Of a stretch of DNA of 64,000 nucleotides, positions 24,047 through 34,997 are shown in pieces. Numbering within the stretch: position 1 is the first letter of the stretch; each line of letters begins with the position of its first letter. A program made the translations under genes and the position numbers. Source of the DNA: Argentina anserina (Eukaryota; Streptophyta; Magnoliopsida; Rosales; Rosaceae). The notes under the pieces were generated by a model, which ran no database searches, was not told where the DNA came from, and saw nothing but the letters and a program-made list of their open reading frames with translations. The DNA is taken from NCBI RefSeq assembly GCF_933775445.1, contig NC_065872.1, positions 16,802,001-16,866,000 of the forward strand, given 5' to 3'.

Positions 24047-24775
24047 ACTACATTGTTTGAAATTCTCAATCTTAACGCCTTTACATTTCACGCCAAGCAA
24101 TTGTACAATTGTACAATAAGCAATTGTTTGAAATTTCGGATGAAGTGAAAAAATAGTAAAATTCAAATGAAAACCAGAAATGTCGGTGATTCGTGACATA
24201 TTGGTTAGTTAATCTCACTAACGTGGGTTCATGGGTTCAAATCTAATATATATGTGGCTTAGGGATTTAAAAAAAAATTAAGAATCAAACAACAACAAAA
24301 AATCATAAATTATCCATGAACTAATTATTCTGGTCCTATAGTGTTTCTTTCTTTGTATCTTATTTCAAGGAAAAACCATGAATCACTTGGTTTAGAATTT
24401 CTAAACTTAGAAATACACAGTGAGAGCAAAAGGCACACATGTATGGTTCGGTTAAAATGCTCATCACCTTGGTTAGACATTAAATGTGTAGGTCAAAAAA
24501 TTCATAGGAATATTGGACATGCAACCCATAATTGGTTAGTTAAAAAAGGCATTGCAAATATTCTTGGGCAATACTCTGAGCCTCTAAGGCTTCAACTTTG
24601 TTTATACTCATCAAACTTCCGACTCCAAAGGGTGATTCAAATATTGGATTCTTTTTCTTTTTTAAGAATGGAACATTAGAAATTATGAAAGAAAATAAAC
24701 AAAAACATGGTAGCCAACCACGTACCATTGTAAAATACCAAAGGATTTTCTATGATCCATAGAGTCAGTGGCGGA
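24047..24775. other. Intergenic; right part is the 3' flank of the duplicated segment
   Basis: From about 24640 the sequence matches 45415-45560, for example GAAAGAAAATAAACA and GCCAACCACG. An open frame at 24341-24679 on the plus strand has no recognised family and is probably chance. Confidence 0.5.
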
Positions 24776-27700
24776 TCCACGTTTGGGCAAGCTTAGGCAG
24801 CTGCCTATACTGGGATTTTGCTGTTGGCCTGGAAGCAGGAGTTATTTTGGAGAAAGGCACGGTGAAAATGGTAGATTCTGGCAGCTTGCAGCAACTAATC
24901 CACCCAACTTTTTCTTCCCCTGATTTCAGCCCAAAACGACGTCGTTTTGGCTTTAAATAATTAATGAATTCACTGCCTAAAAACGACGCCGTTTACTCAC
25001 ATTTTTCTTTGCTAAAACACGCGACTTCTCAGACCTAATCACCTTCTCAGCCTCTCAGACTCCAATTGAAGATGTTCATTCCTAGACCCCAATTCGGCAA
25101 TTCCCAAAATCAAAAACTCTTTTGAGTTTTCTAGAATCTCAACTTTGATCACTTGATTCACTCCCAAATGCCAAATCCCCCAACGCAAGTGAGTGTTTAA
25201 GTGAATCTATTCATATGATCATCACTCCTCAGATAATATCATTATATCAATCATATTTTTTCATTCTTTTTTTTTTCCTAATTCGTTGGTTAATAGTTCT
25301 AAGTTATTTGAAGGTTTGATTATGTTGCAACCTTGTTACTTGAGAATTGAGATTGAATGTTTTATAGTGATTATCTGTTCAAAGCTTTGATTGAATTGCA
25401 GTGAATAATGAATAGACAGAATATTGATTGATGAACTTTTGAAAGTTGATTCAATTGATTGTAAAACATAGGTGATAGGTCGACTTAGAGTTTGATGTTT
25501 GCAGAATTAGATTTATCAAGAAATTGATTCAATTGTTAATTACAGTGCTAGAGAAATACTTTTAAAAACTACCAAGAACAAAGGAACTTTCAATTCCTTC
25601 ATCATTGAAGAAGAGGAAGGCCAATGTTGATAGTGAAAGTTCAAAGAGAACAGAACTTGAAGAAGTGTTGGAAAATCTTCCTTCACACTCTGCATGTCAA
25701 AAGCGTATTTTGGATTATGATCCAAATATTCGTGATCAAGTTAGACGACGTTATCTGCTCAAGGGTCCTTGTCAATCACGAAACCATAAGGTTCCCCAAA
25801 GAGAAACAAATGGAACTAAACGGAAGTTTAACTCTTCCTGGTTTGATGATCATTTGGAATGGCTAGAGTGCAACATAGAGAAAGATGCTTTATTTTTGTC
25901 TCTGTTGTTATCTTTTTAAACCAGAACATGGTGATAAAGGAGGCTGCGATACATTTATTGCTAAAGGTTACAACAATTAGAAGAATAAAAAAGGGCTTAA
26001 AGATCATGTTGAAACTATTGGTAGTGTTCATAATCAAGCCCTACTGAATTGCCATGCTCTAATGAATCAGAAGCAGCATCTTGAATCAGTTATTAGTCGT
26101 CAAGTGGAAGCCTCTAAGCAGGACTATTATACTCTTTTGAATGCTTCAATTGATTGTGTTCATTTCTTGTTGCGACAAGGTCTTGCTTTCTGTGGCCATG
26201 ATGAATCAGAATCCTCAAACAACAAAAGAAACTTTCTAGAACTTCTAGAATTTCTTGCTGAACACAATGACAATGTGAAAGCTGTCGCCTTTGAAAATGC
26301 TCGAGGAAATCTACAATTGAAATCACATGTTATACAAAAAGATATCATAAATGCAGCTTCTATTGAAACTCTTAATACAATCATGTTTGACATGGGTGAT
26401 GCACCATTTTCTGTTCTTGTTGATGAAGCACGAGATCATGCAGTAAAAGAGCAAATGACAGTTGTTCTTCGATATGTAGATAATAAAGTTGAAGTAATTG
26501 AAAGGTTTGTCGGCATCGAACATGTTAAAAGTACTGATGCACGGTCCTTGAACTTGCAATAGATGAGCTATTTTCCAGATTTAGGTTGAGCATATCAAAT
26601 CTTCGAGGACAAGGCTATGATGGGGCTAGTAATATGCGAGGCGAGTTCAATGGTCTTAAGGCACTTATCTTGAAAGAAAATAATTGTGCATTTTATGTTC
26701 ATTGTTTTGCACATCAACTTCAACTTGCTCTTGTTGCTCTAGCTAAAAACCATGTTGCAGTTGCTTCATTTTTTTTCTTGGTCAGTAGAGTGATTAACCT
26801 TGTTGGAGCATCATGTAAACGTCGTGATCTTCTTCGAGAGCAACAACAAAATGAACTGATAAAAGCTCTTCAAAATGATGAGCTTCAAAGTGGAAGAGGA
26901 CAGAATCAAGAAACTAATCTTAAACGTCCGGGTGATACACGTTGGGGGTCACATTACGGTACATTACTGAGCATGATTTCTATGTTTTCTTCCACAGTTA
27001 AGGTGATTCAAATGATTATGGAAGATGGGACATTTGATGATCAAAGAGGGGAATGTAATCTGTTGCTAGCACAATTGCAATCATTTGATTTTATATTTTG
27101 TTTGTTTTTAATGAGACAAGTGTTGGGTGTGACGAATGAGTTATCACAAGCATTACAAAGAAATAATCAAGATATTGTTGATGCTATGGTTTTAGTTAAG
27201 GCAAGCAAGCAACAACTACAAACTATGAGGGAGGAAGAATGTGAATGGGATAATTTCCTTGATAAGGTCTATTGTTTCTGTAACAAGTATGGTGTCAAGA
27301 TTCCCAATATGGATGATCTTTTTGTGGCTCAAGGGAAATCACAACGTAGGCCTGAAAAGTTGACAGTCATTCATCATTATCGAGTGGATGTCTTTTATTC
27401 TGTGATCGATAGACAACTTTCATACTTGAATAATCGCTTTAATGAGGTAAACTCTGAGCTTCTGATTTGTGTTTCAAGTTTAAGTTTAGATGATTCATTT
27501 TCTGCTTTTGACAAGCAAAAGTTATTTCGTCTTGCTCAATTTTATCCAAGAGATTTTTATGAAAGAGATGTGCTATCACTTGAAGACAAGCTTCATATTT
27601 ACATTAATGATATGCAATCCAGAAATGATTTTTGTCAACTGAAAGGAATCAGTAGTCTTGCAAAAAAATTGGTGGAGACTAGAAAGCACATAACACATGC

Positions 27701-28049
27701 ATCAGTCTACAAGCTTCTAACTTTGGCTTTAGTTCTACCAATTGCAACAACTTCAGTGGAAAGAGTATTCTCAGCTATGAACATTGTGAAGAATCCACTT
27801 CGTAATAGAATAGGAGATCAGTGGTTGAACGATAGTTTGCTTGTTTATATTGAGAAAGATATGTTCAATAGCGTTAGTAATGATGCTATTATGCAGCGTT
27901 TCCAAAATATGAAATCGCGCCGTGGACAATTACCATTCCATCGTTGATTGAAGGTTGTATTGTATTTTTGTTTTAATTGAATTGGATTATATTTTTAAGT
28001 AACAAGTAAATTTTGCCTTAGCTGGTAAAATTTTCTGGATCCGCCACTG
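24776..28049 (+). mobile_element. hAT transposon, 3274 bp, decayed
   Basis: The terminal inverted repeats are CAGTGGCGGATCCA and TGGATCCGCCACTG. An 8-bp target duplication with one mismatch flanks it (CATAGAGT at 24768-24775, CATAAAGT at 28050-28057). The matching place in the duplicated segment near 45560 has no insertion. The interior encodes a broken transposase at 25605-27947. Two AACGACG(T/C)CGTTT palindromic blocks lie in the 5' non-coding part near 24940-25000. Confidence 0.92.
25605..27947 (+). pseudogene. hAT transposase (ZMYM1-like, TTF/DUF4371/dimerisation type)
   Basis: The first frame (25605-25919) reads DPNIRDQVRRRYLLKGPCQ and FNSSWFDDHLEWLE, typical of the TTF-type zinc-finger region. 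It is followed by frame changes and a TAG near 25979. The second frame (26062-26562) is the DUF4371 RNase H-like part, with FSVLVDEARD holding a catalytic Asp. A frameshift near 26550 separates it from the third frame (26586-27947). That frame has LRGQGYDGASNMRGEFNG, VHCFAHQLQLALV, CKRRDLLRE and, at the end, the hAT dimerisation motif TSVERVFSAMNIVKNPLRNR. At least three disabling changes make it non-functional as it stands. Confidence 0.9.
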
Positions 28050-28277
28050 CATAAAGTTGTCTGATTAATTGATTGATTATGTGATTATGGCGACTCTTGT
28101 AATGAAATATTACTTTATCTAGTTTAAACAAAATGAAAATACTATTTATTTTATTTCATGCATGCATGTACAACATTCAAATGGAAAAGAAAGAAGTACA
28201 ACATCATTATTAGAGGCATTTGCCCAATCTCAACGTTGAATCAATCCATCAACAAAAGCAAGCTCTATTAGAATTGA

Positions 28278-28559
28278 TCATGGACTTGTTGCGAATGCTG
28301 ATAGTCCAAGGCAATGTTGTGCGCATTCTGCTCTCTGTGTTTCACAATTTTGACGACATTTATCAAAAGGAGCACCTGTAAGCCCATTGCAGTTATTGGC
28401 CACGCAAGTATAGAGAAAGATATTGCAATTCTTGATGCATTGGTCACGGGGTGAGGTTTTTAATCCCACAACTTGTGTTGCAGGCAAGAGTGCCACAACA
28501 ATTGTTGCGAGAACAAGTATCATCAAATCTAGCATCTTATGCAATGAAGCCATATGCAT
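28278..28559 (-). CDS. Small secreted eight-cysteine peptide, 93 aa
   Basis: A single intact exon. An N-terminal hydrophobic stretch (LILVLATIVVALLPATQVVG, about residues 13-34) looks like a signal peptide. The mature part has eight cysteines spaced C-x3-C-x6-C-x4-C-x10-C-x3-C-x6-C-x3-C, i.e. three Cx3C pairs suited to a helical disulfide-linked fold. I do not recognise a named family. A defence or signalling peptide is possible but unproven. A second ATG lies two codons in. A paralogue at 45754-47035 is disrupted. The duplicated upstream region contains TATATATA near 28656, a plausible TATA box. Confidence 0.75.
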   Translation of the reverse strand: MHMASLHKMLDLMILVLATIVVALLPATQVVGLKTSPRDQCIKNCNIFLYTCVANNCNGLTGAPFDKCRQNCETQRAECAQHCLGLSAFATSP

Positions 28560-28960
28560 ACACTACCTAGAAAACAAAATGCTGATAGTTAGAGACTTGT
28601 ATTGGTCTAGTGGATATGAAGGTGTTGTATTTTGGCTTTGCCAGGTGCACTATATATAGCGAAAGTAGCTAGGCCCTTATTAAATTTTCGATTAGAAAAT
28701 CTCAATTTTAACACCACTAATTATGGTGAATGATTTCTTTCTTCTTAATTACAAAATTACCAATATATTAGTTTAATTGGCGTGTTTGAATGAAGGAAAT
28801 AAAAGATGAAATCTAAATGGAAATGATAAATTAATAATTTATAATCATGAATTGCCTTTTCTAGATGAATTTGAGATTTTTGTTTGCAATTTATTTCTTT
28901 TCATAGAAAAAAATATGAATAACCATCTTAGACATTTTAAAGTAGGATATATACAGTGTA

Positions 28961-29361
28961 CAGTCTCTATCCAGAGTGAAGTTTCACTATGAAATTACAG
29001 AGTGAAGTTCCAATTTTGACACACATTTCGGTCATTTTTTTTCACCATAAGCTATTCAATATTTAGGTATGTTATTCAAGATCATCTCTACAAAATTTCA
29101 TCTAATTCGGACATCGTTAAGTTATTGAAATTAGATTAAATCAATGAATGAATTAAAACTGTTCAACGTGAACCATTCGTGTAAATCTCAATTTTGAAAG
29201 CTCAAGCCATTGTCAAATTGGATGAAACTTTGTAGAGATGATCTTGAATAACATACCTAAATATTGAATCGTTTATGGTGAAATAATTGACCGAAAAGTG
29301 TGTTAAAATTGGAACTTCACTCTGTAATTTTAGAATGAAGCTTCACTCTGGATAGGGACTG
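28961..29361. mobile_element. Long-TIR non-autonomous element (Mutator-like MITE), 401 bp
   Basis: The two arms are inverted repeats for over 100 bp, starting CAGTCTCTATCCAGAGTGAA and ending in the complement of CAGTCCCTATCCAGAGTGAA. The flanks ATACAGTGTA (28951-28960) and ATATAGTGTA (29362-29371) form a 9-10 bp target duplication. In the paralogous segment near 47412 the same site is empty (ATGCAGTGC then TTAGAAG). No coding sequence inside. Confidence 0.88.
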
Positions 29362-29446
29362 ATATAGTGTATTAGAAGCTATATACACGAATTTCTTAAG
29401 CTTCTCTCTATTGCATGTATGGCTTGTTTTCTGGTTGGCCTGTAAG

Positions 29447-30003
29447 TTAGGCTGCATAGAATCGGGTATGGGTACACGGAAGCGAAACGTTTGAAAATGC
29501 GGAAGCGTTTTTTTTAAATTTTTTAGGAAGCGGATATGTTTTGGAAACGTCGAAATAAAAATTATATATATAAAAATTATACAAAAAATAAACATAATAA
29601 CAAAAATTTTAGTTTAAGTAACTCAAAGTCTCAAATAACTTAAATAACTTAGTGTTCTACATTCGAAATAACACAAATATAATGAGAGATCTAAGTATCA
29701 ACAAGAGGGAGGGAGGGTCGGCAACTCAGCGGGAGGTCGAAAATATGTTGAAATGAGTCATTTGACTCGACGAAAGTAATTCTAACCCTTCATTTTTTAG
29801 AAAGAAAACATAAAAAATATTATTTTATTGGAAACTCGCGTTTTCCAAAACACATTTTTCGGAAACTCGCGTTTCCCCGCATTTCCGGAACACTTTTTTT
29901 TTTTTTTCTGAAAACGCGTTTCCGCGCGTTTCTATCGCGGTTCCGTAGTGATTCCGCTTCGGAAGCGGGAAATGCACCTTCCCCCTCGTTTCCGTGTTTC
30001 CTA
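29447..30003. mobile_element. Non-autonomous insertion with 9-bp target duplication, 557 bp
   Basis: GCCTGTAAG occurs at 29438-29446 and 30004-30012. The paralogous segment near 47490 lacks the inserted block. The interior is rich in GGAAGCG and CGCGTTTCC blocks, which are complementary at the two sides. Terminal inverted repeats are weak. A 9-bp duplication fits a Mutator-like element. Confidence 0.65.
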
Positions 30004-30012
30004 GCCTGTAAG

Positions 30013-31160
30013 CCTAATTAGGTCAAATAATTAATGTGAGCCTCCGATTATTTGTTTCTAGACCTCACTAGACTAAGAAAAGCTATCAGAGAACAGGTTT
30101 GTACAAGTTGCATGTCATTGGCAACATTCAGACTATGAGGTTATTTTGTGCCTGTTGTATGAACACATTGCCTTTTTTGGACTAAAATAAAAACATGGTT
30201 TTGTTTCCCCATTATATAGTCTCCCCATTTTGTGCCCGTTGCATGATTATAGGAAATTGCAGTTGTGTAACATTATAAATTTTGGTTTAAATAAGGAAAT
30301 CTACATTTTTTATTATGTTGTGTAATGTCCTTTCATTTTTTTTAAATTTTGTGCACTATTTTGCTTCCAACAGGGGAATCAAGGTCGTGCCACTTTAGAA
30401 AGCTCACAGCCTCTCCACGATATTGTTATAACTAAACAGCCGCCCAAGCTGATATAGGCCTAACTGGGTCATCAGTGCCATCCAAAACTATTTGGTTGGC
30501 AAAGATAGGAGGATCTCAGAGATGTGATATGCATGCATATGACATATTATTCAAGGGAAAATGACTAAATGAACATAAACACCCCAAAATTTGACATTCT
30601 AATTCCATGTTTTCATTTCAATGCTTATTAGAGAAAAAAACTATTTTATCCCCAATGTAATTAACACCCAGACCTACAGGGAACTAAAAAAACTTCAACA
30701 GTTACAATCTAAACAGCTTCAGCATTACTTGGAGTGAGTGAACTACCACCTGGGTTCTGAATGGATTTATAAAACTAGAACCTCATGCTTTCTTTGTGGA
30801 ATCGTTGTGGGGCATCGAAGACTTCCTTAGTTCACCCATATAACATTAAATGATGAATAACTGATCAAAATTTTAAGACTTAAACATGGGCAGAGACTCA
30901 CAATTTCAGTAGAACCACTACAGGACTGTCGAATCAAATATCAAAATAGTCCTTAACTTTACAATAGAACAATTTGACGCGGAAAAGTTAAACAACAACA
31001 ACAAAAATACCCATAGAGTTAGTGTTTGAATTATATCCCCATATTACCCTCGCCCTCCCCCTATATTAGCTCCTAAAAACTTTTGAGAACGTACATAATC
31101 TCTCCAAAACCCAAAACCTGCCTCTTCATTCAAAACCCGATGTCGCTTTATCCGTTGCAG
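30013..31160. other. Intergenic, no gene seen
   Basis: The left 50 bases are the last of the duplicated segment. The rest is AT-rich without recognised coding potential. Confidence 0.5.
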
Positions 31161-31161
31161 T

Positions 31162-31623
31162 TTGAGGTATGTATTCCTTTCCAGTTTCCTTCAACTTGAG
31201 GTTGAGGCACTTCGTGCCCGTTTGTTGATTGCTCTTCATCAGCGTTGCGATGCTATTGAGGTTGAGTCGGATTGCTCAGTGCTTGTAAATGCCCTTTTGA
31301 GGGGTGAGGAGGACCTGTCTTATGAGGGTCGCATTGTGGAAGATTGTATGAGGTATTGTATCTCTTTTCTCTATTTCACTTGTCAACACATTTATCGGGA
31401 AGCAAATGGGGTGGTTTATAGATTGTCACACATTGCTAGCTGGGGTGATGTTGATGTTTTTGGTTTAGATGATACCCATGTTATTATTCGGAATGTCCTA
31501 TACGAGTATAATTGTGGTTCTAGTATGGGTTCAGGTTTTTTGTTCCCCCGGTGTATGGCTTTATCTTTAATAATAATACAAGTAAATGCTCTAAGGAACC
31601 CGAAAAATAAGCCGGCTCTTTAG
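31162..31623 (+). pseudogene. RNase H-like (RVT_3) domain fragment
   Basis: The frame reads LEVEALRARLLIALHQRC, EVESDCSVLVNALL, GRIVEDCMRYC and HIYREANGVVYRLSHIAS, the characteristic order of the plant RVT_3 RNase H-like domain (EAEAWA...VESDS...REAN..AH.LA). No upstream zinc-finger or RT part is seen and there is no proper start, so it is a retroelement-derived or gene-derived fragment. Confidence 0.75.
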
Positions 31624-31633
31624 GATTCTTTTT

Positions 31634-32062
31634 GATAGAACGTTTTAAGACGTCTATAATAAACTCTGTAAAATGTTATCGTTAGTATAGAATAAGCAAA
31701 TATCCTTCAATCTAGGGAATTGAAGGGAACTCTAAACTTTTAGTGTTAACAAATAATGAGGGGTTTGAGATTGATTATTAACTACTAAAATAAAACTGAA
31801 ATTACTATTTACATGATCGACTTCTCATGTTAGAGGGTGTTGTCCCCTACCTGGCGCGCTAAAAATTGATAGAGCGTTCTAAGACGTCTATAATAAATCA
31901 TGTAAAATGTCATCGTTAGTATAGAATAAGCAGAGATCATTCAGTCTGGGGAATTGAAGCGAACTCTAAACTTTTAGTGTTAACAAATAATGGGGGGTTT
32001 GGGATTGATTATTAACTACTAAAATAAAACCTAAATTACTATTTACATGATCGACTTCTCTT
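31634..32062. repeat. Two direct repeats of about 195 bp, 233 bp apart
   Basis: 31634-31826 and 31867-32062 both start TTGATAGA(A/G)CGTT and end CATGATCGACTTCTC, with few differences. The 40-bp spacer contains TGTCCCCTACCTGGCGCGC. They could be paired terminal repeats or a tandem duplication of one degenerate element. Confidence 0.85.
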
Positions 32063-33428
32063 TATCAAACTAAACCAAATTCACCAATGTACCACATAAT
32101 TACAAGTTTGGTTCTATCATGCATTCTAATTCATCTAATTACATACTTTTAGACACCAATATAATTAGAGTCTTAGGGGAACATCTAATCATGCAAGATT
32201 TATATTGATGTTTAGGTTGACTTAAGGTCTCACCTAAATTGCATGCAATCAAGTTTAACAACACTTAGGGCAGAAATCAAAGAATATTACATTTAAGAAC
32301 CAAATCTTTGTTGGAGACATGCTTCACGGTGGCGTCACTCACCCTAGAATACATGTAAATTTCCAGAATTCCCCACTTTAATTAACACAAGCCGAATCTA
32401 CTTAGGGCATGATTCGATTTGTGTCAATATGGATGATGAAGATAGCACTAAATACAATCTTATGGAATGTATTCAAGCACTAAATTCGTATGCACATATC
32501 TGAAAATTATCTAAGAACAAGTAGAAAAAGAGTAGAACACAACAATAGAAATACAAACTTCAATAATTATAAGAACATAGATTCAGCATAGTCTCAAAAA
32601 CATATCAAATACAATCTAAAATTTTTGAAACAAATACAAAACCAATAATTCCACATAAACAACAAACTACAATCTTCATAGACAAAGAATTGTAGATTAA
32701 CACAAATAAACGAAGCCATGGAGATGAGTTTCGAGAATCACACGTTGTAGAAACCTTAAAAGTAAAGCTGCAATAAGTGAAACTCGGTGGAGATGATGAT
32801 GGTTTTGGGGTGGACGGCTTGGCTGATTTGTGAGGGTAGTTTATGATGGTATTTTTGTAGAGTTTCAACTCTTGAATGCTAAGGAAAAGTGATGATTTTT
32901 CTGTGTGAATAATATGTTATGTATAGAAGAGTTTTGGCTCCTTGATTATTATAGCTTGTACTTTTTCTCCTCAATTTGTAGGTTGTCTCCTTCTTTCTCT
33001 TGTATTATCTCTTTTTGTTTACTTAATCCCTTCTTTATCTCTTTCTTTTTTTTCTCTCTTTTTCTTTCACGTATTTTTGTCAATGGTGGGTGCAATCTTC
33101 TTTGACCAATTCCTTCTTTTTCTCCTTTAATTTGGTTGCCTCCTTCTTTCTCTCTTACATTATCTCTTTTTATTTACTTAACCCCTCCTTTATATCTTCT
33201 TTTTTCTCTCTCTTAGGTGTACACGTTCCCTCTCTTTAATCTTCTCCTTAATTGCATGATGTTTGTTGCATGAAAGTCTCTTCTCCCCTTATTTTCCTCC
33301 TTGCTTTGACTTTTCCTCTATTTTTCCTTCATTCTAGCTACACAATCTCGTTTTTAAAATCTGAAAATAATAATAGACAAAAATAAAGACAAGATAATTC
33401 ATATAAACTTTTCATAATCTAGACAAAT
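32063..33428. other. Intergenic, pyrimidine-rich in the right half
   Basis: No recognised gene. From 32980 to 33350 the plus strand is strongly T/C-rich with repeated CTCCTTCTTTCTCTT-like blocks. Confidence 0.5.
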
Positions 33429-33747
33429 TGTAATAACCCTAAATTTCAAATACATTATTTGAGTTAATTTGAGTTCTATAAAGACTTGAATTTTAGTTTA
33501 AATGAATGTGATTGTTTGCGATGTTTCGAAACGAAAAACGGAAACGTTTTCGGAACGTTTATTAAGAAAAACGTTACGTTTCCGAACGTAATTATCGACT
33601 TTTATTCCGTCGATCGGTTGCGAAAACTTCCTTCATGAAAGTTGTAGAGCTCATCGATACGAGTTCGTGGGTATGTGACGCGTTCGAAACGGACATCGTA
33701 CGTAAAAGTTATTCACGTCGGAAGTTAGTTTCCGATTTGGAAACTAG

Positions 33748-33757
33748 TATAAAAAGG
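33748..33757 (+). promoter_or_regulatory. TATA box of the solo LTR
   Basis: TATAAAAAGG, about 320 bases into the LTR and about 60 bases before the (CT)n tract. Confidence 0.6.
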
Positions 33758-33811
33758 AATGGTTTTCTTTCTAGGGTTTCCATAACAGGAAACCCTTCAT
33801 TTTCCGCCGCA

Positions 33812-33813
<2 letters not shown>

Positions 33814-33870
<57 letters not shown>
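33814..33870 (+). repeat. (CT)n microsatellite
   Basis: An uninterrupted run of about 28 CT units in the presumed transcribed leader of the solo LTR. Confidence 0.97.
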
Positions 33871-33872
<2 letters not shown>

Positions 33873-34595
33873 CCCGACTCTCCTTCTCCCCCTTCGAATT
33901 TCCTCTCGCCGATCTACCACCCCAGCCCTACGTGGTCCTCACCGCCGCTTCACACGACACCGCAAGGACCTCCGCGTCGGACCCCGAGCCAATGAAGCCA
34001 TACCTCGTCGTCGTGAAGCAGTGAGCCACTACCGAACCTTCTGCAGATTTCCTCCGCCGCTGCCAAGCTACTCCGGCGCTCCCCACGGCTCGATCGAGGT
34101 AAGGGATGATGGAATATGGTTGTGGTGATGATTTTGTTTGGTTTTTGATTTGATTTGAGGGAGTTTGTGGTGGAATGGCGGAGAGGGTCACCGCCGCCTA
34201 GAGGCGGCGCGTGAAGGGGAATGGGGCAGCCTAGGGGTGGTCTGCGACCATAGAGAGAAAGAGGAGGAGGAGAGGATGGGTTTCGGGCCGGCGGTGGCGT
34301 GATACGCGCCGTGGTTAGCCTCGGCGCGTGGGGCCCACGCGCAGCCCGCCGGAGGTGGCGCGTGTGCCACACGCGCCGCCACGTGCGGCGGTGGGACAAG
34401 TTTTGACAGAAGGGTATTTTTGTAATTTACTGTGTACGGTAAAAGTAAATGTAATTTTTATTTACTGCGGTAAATGTAATTAAATTTTACCTTCGGTAAA
34501 TGTAATTATAAATTACTTTCGGTAAATGTAAAAAGTAAATTGTAAAAGGGTAATTTAGTAAATTTTATTTACTGAGTTGTATTTACATTTAAATC

Positions 34596-34997
34596 GTACG
34601 TATACGTACAAAATACGTATTAATATTTATACGTACAGAAATACGTATATAATATTTATACGTACAGAAATACGTATCTAATATTTATACGTACAGAAAT
34701 ACGTATATAATATTTATACGTACAGAAATACGTATTTAATATTTATACGTACATAAATACGTATTAATGTTTATACGTACAGAAATACGTATTAATATTT
34801 ATACGTACAGAAATACGTATTAATATTTATACGTACAGAAGTACGTATTAATATTTATACATACAGAAGTACATATTTAATATCTATACGTACAAAAATA
34901 CGTATATAATATTTATACGTACAGAAATACGTATATAATATTTATACGTACAGAAATACGTATATAATATTTATACGTACAGAAATACGTATTAATT
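34596..34997. repeat. Tandem array of a 27-30 bp TACGTA-rich unit, about 14 copies
   Basis: Each unit contains TACGTACAGAAATACGTA followed by a TAATATTTA spacer. The TACGTA hexamers are self-complementary, so each unit can pair with itself. Copies differ by single bases, and one uses TACATA. Confidence 0.9.

Noticed and set aside
24341..24679. A 112-codon plus-strand open frame
   Set aside because: No recognisable family, and it overlaps the duplicated 3' flank of the peptide gene. Probably chance.
33635..34024. A 129-codon plus-strand open frame including a long Ser-Leu run
   Set aside because: The Ser-Leu run is the translated (CT)n repeat inside a solo LTR. No protein family is matched.
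34188..34399. GC-rich minus-strand open frames (Arg/Pro-rich)
   Set aside because: They lie in the GC-rich block of the solo LTR and reflect composition, not a gene.
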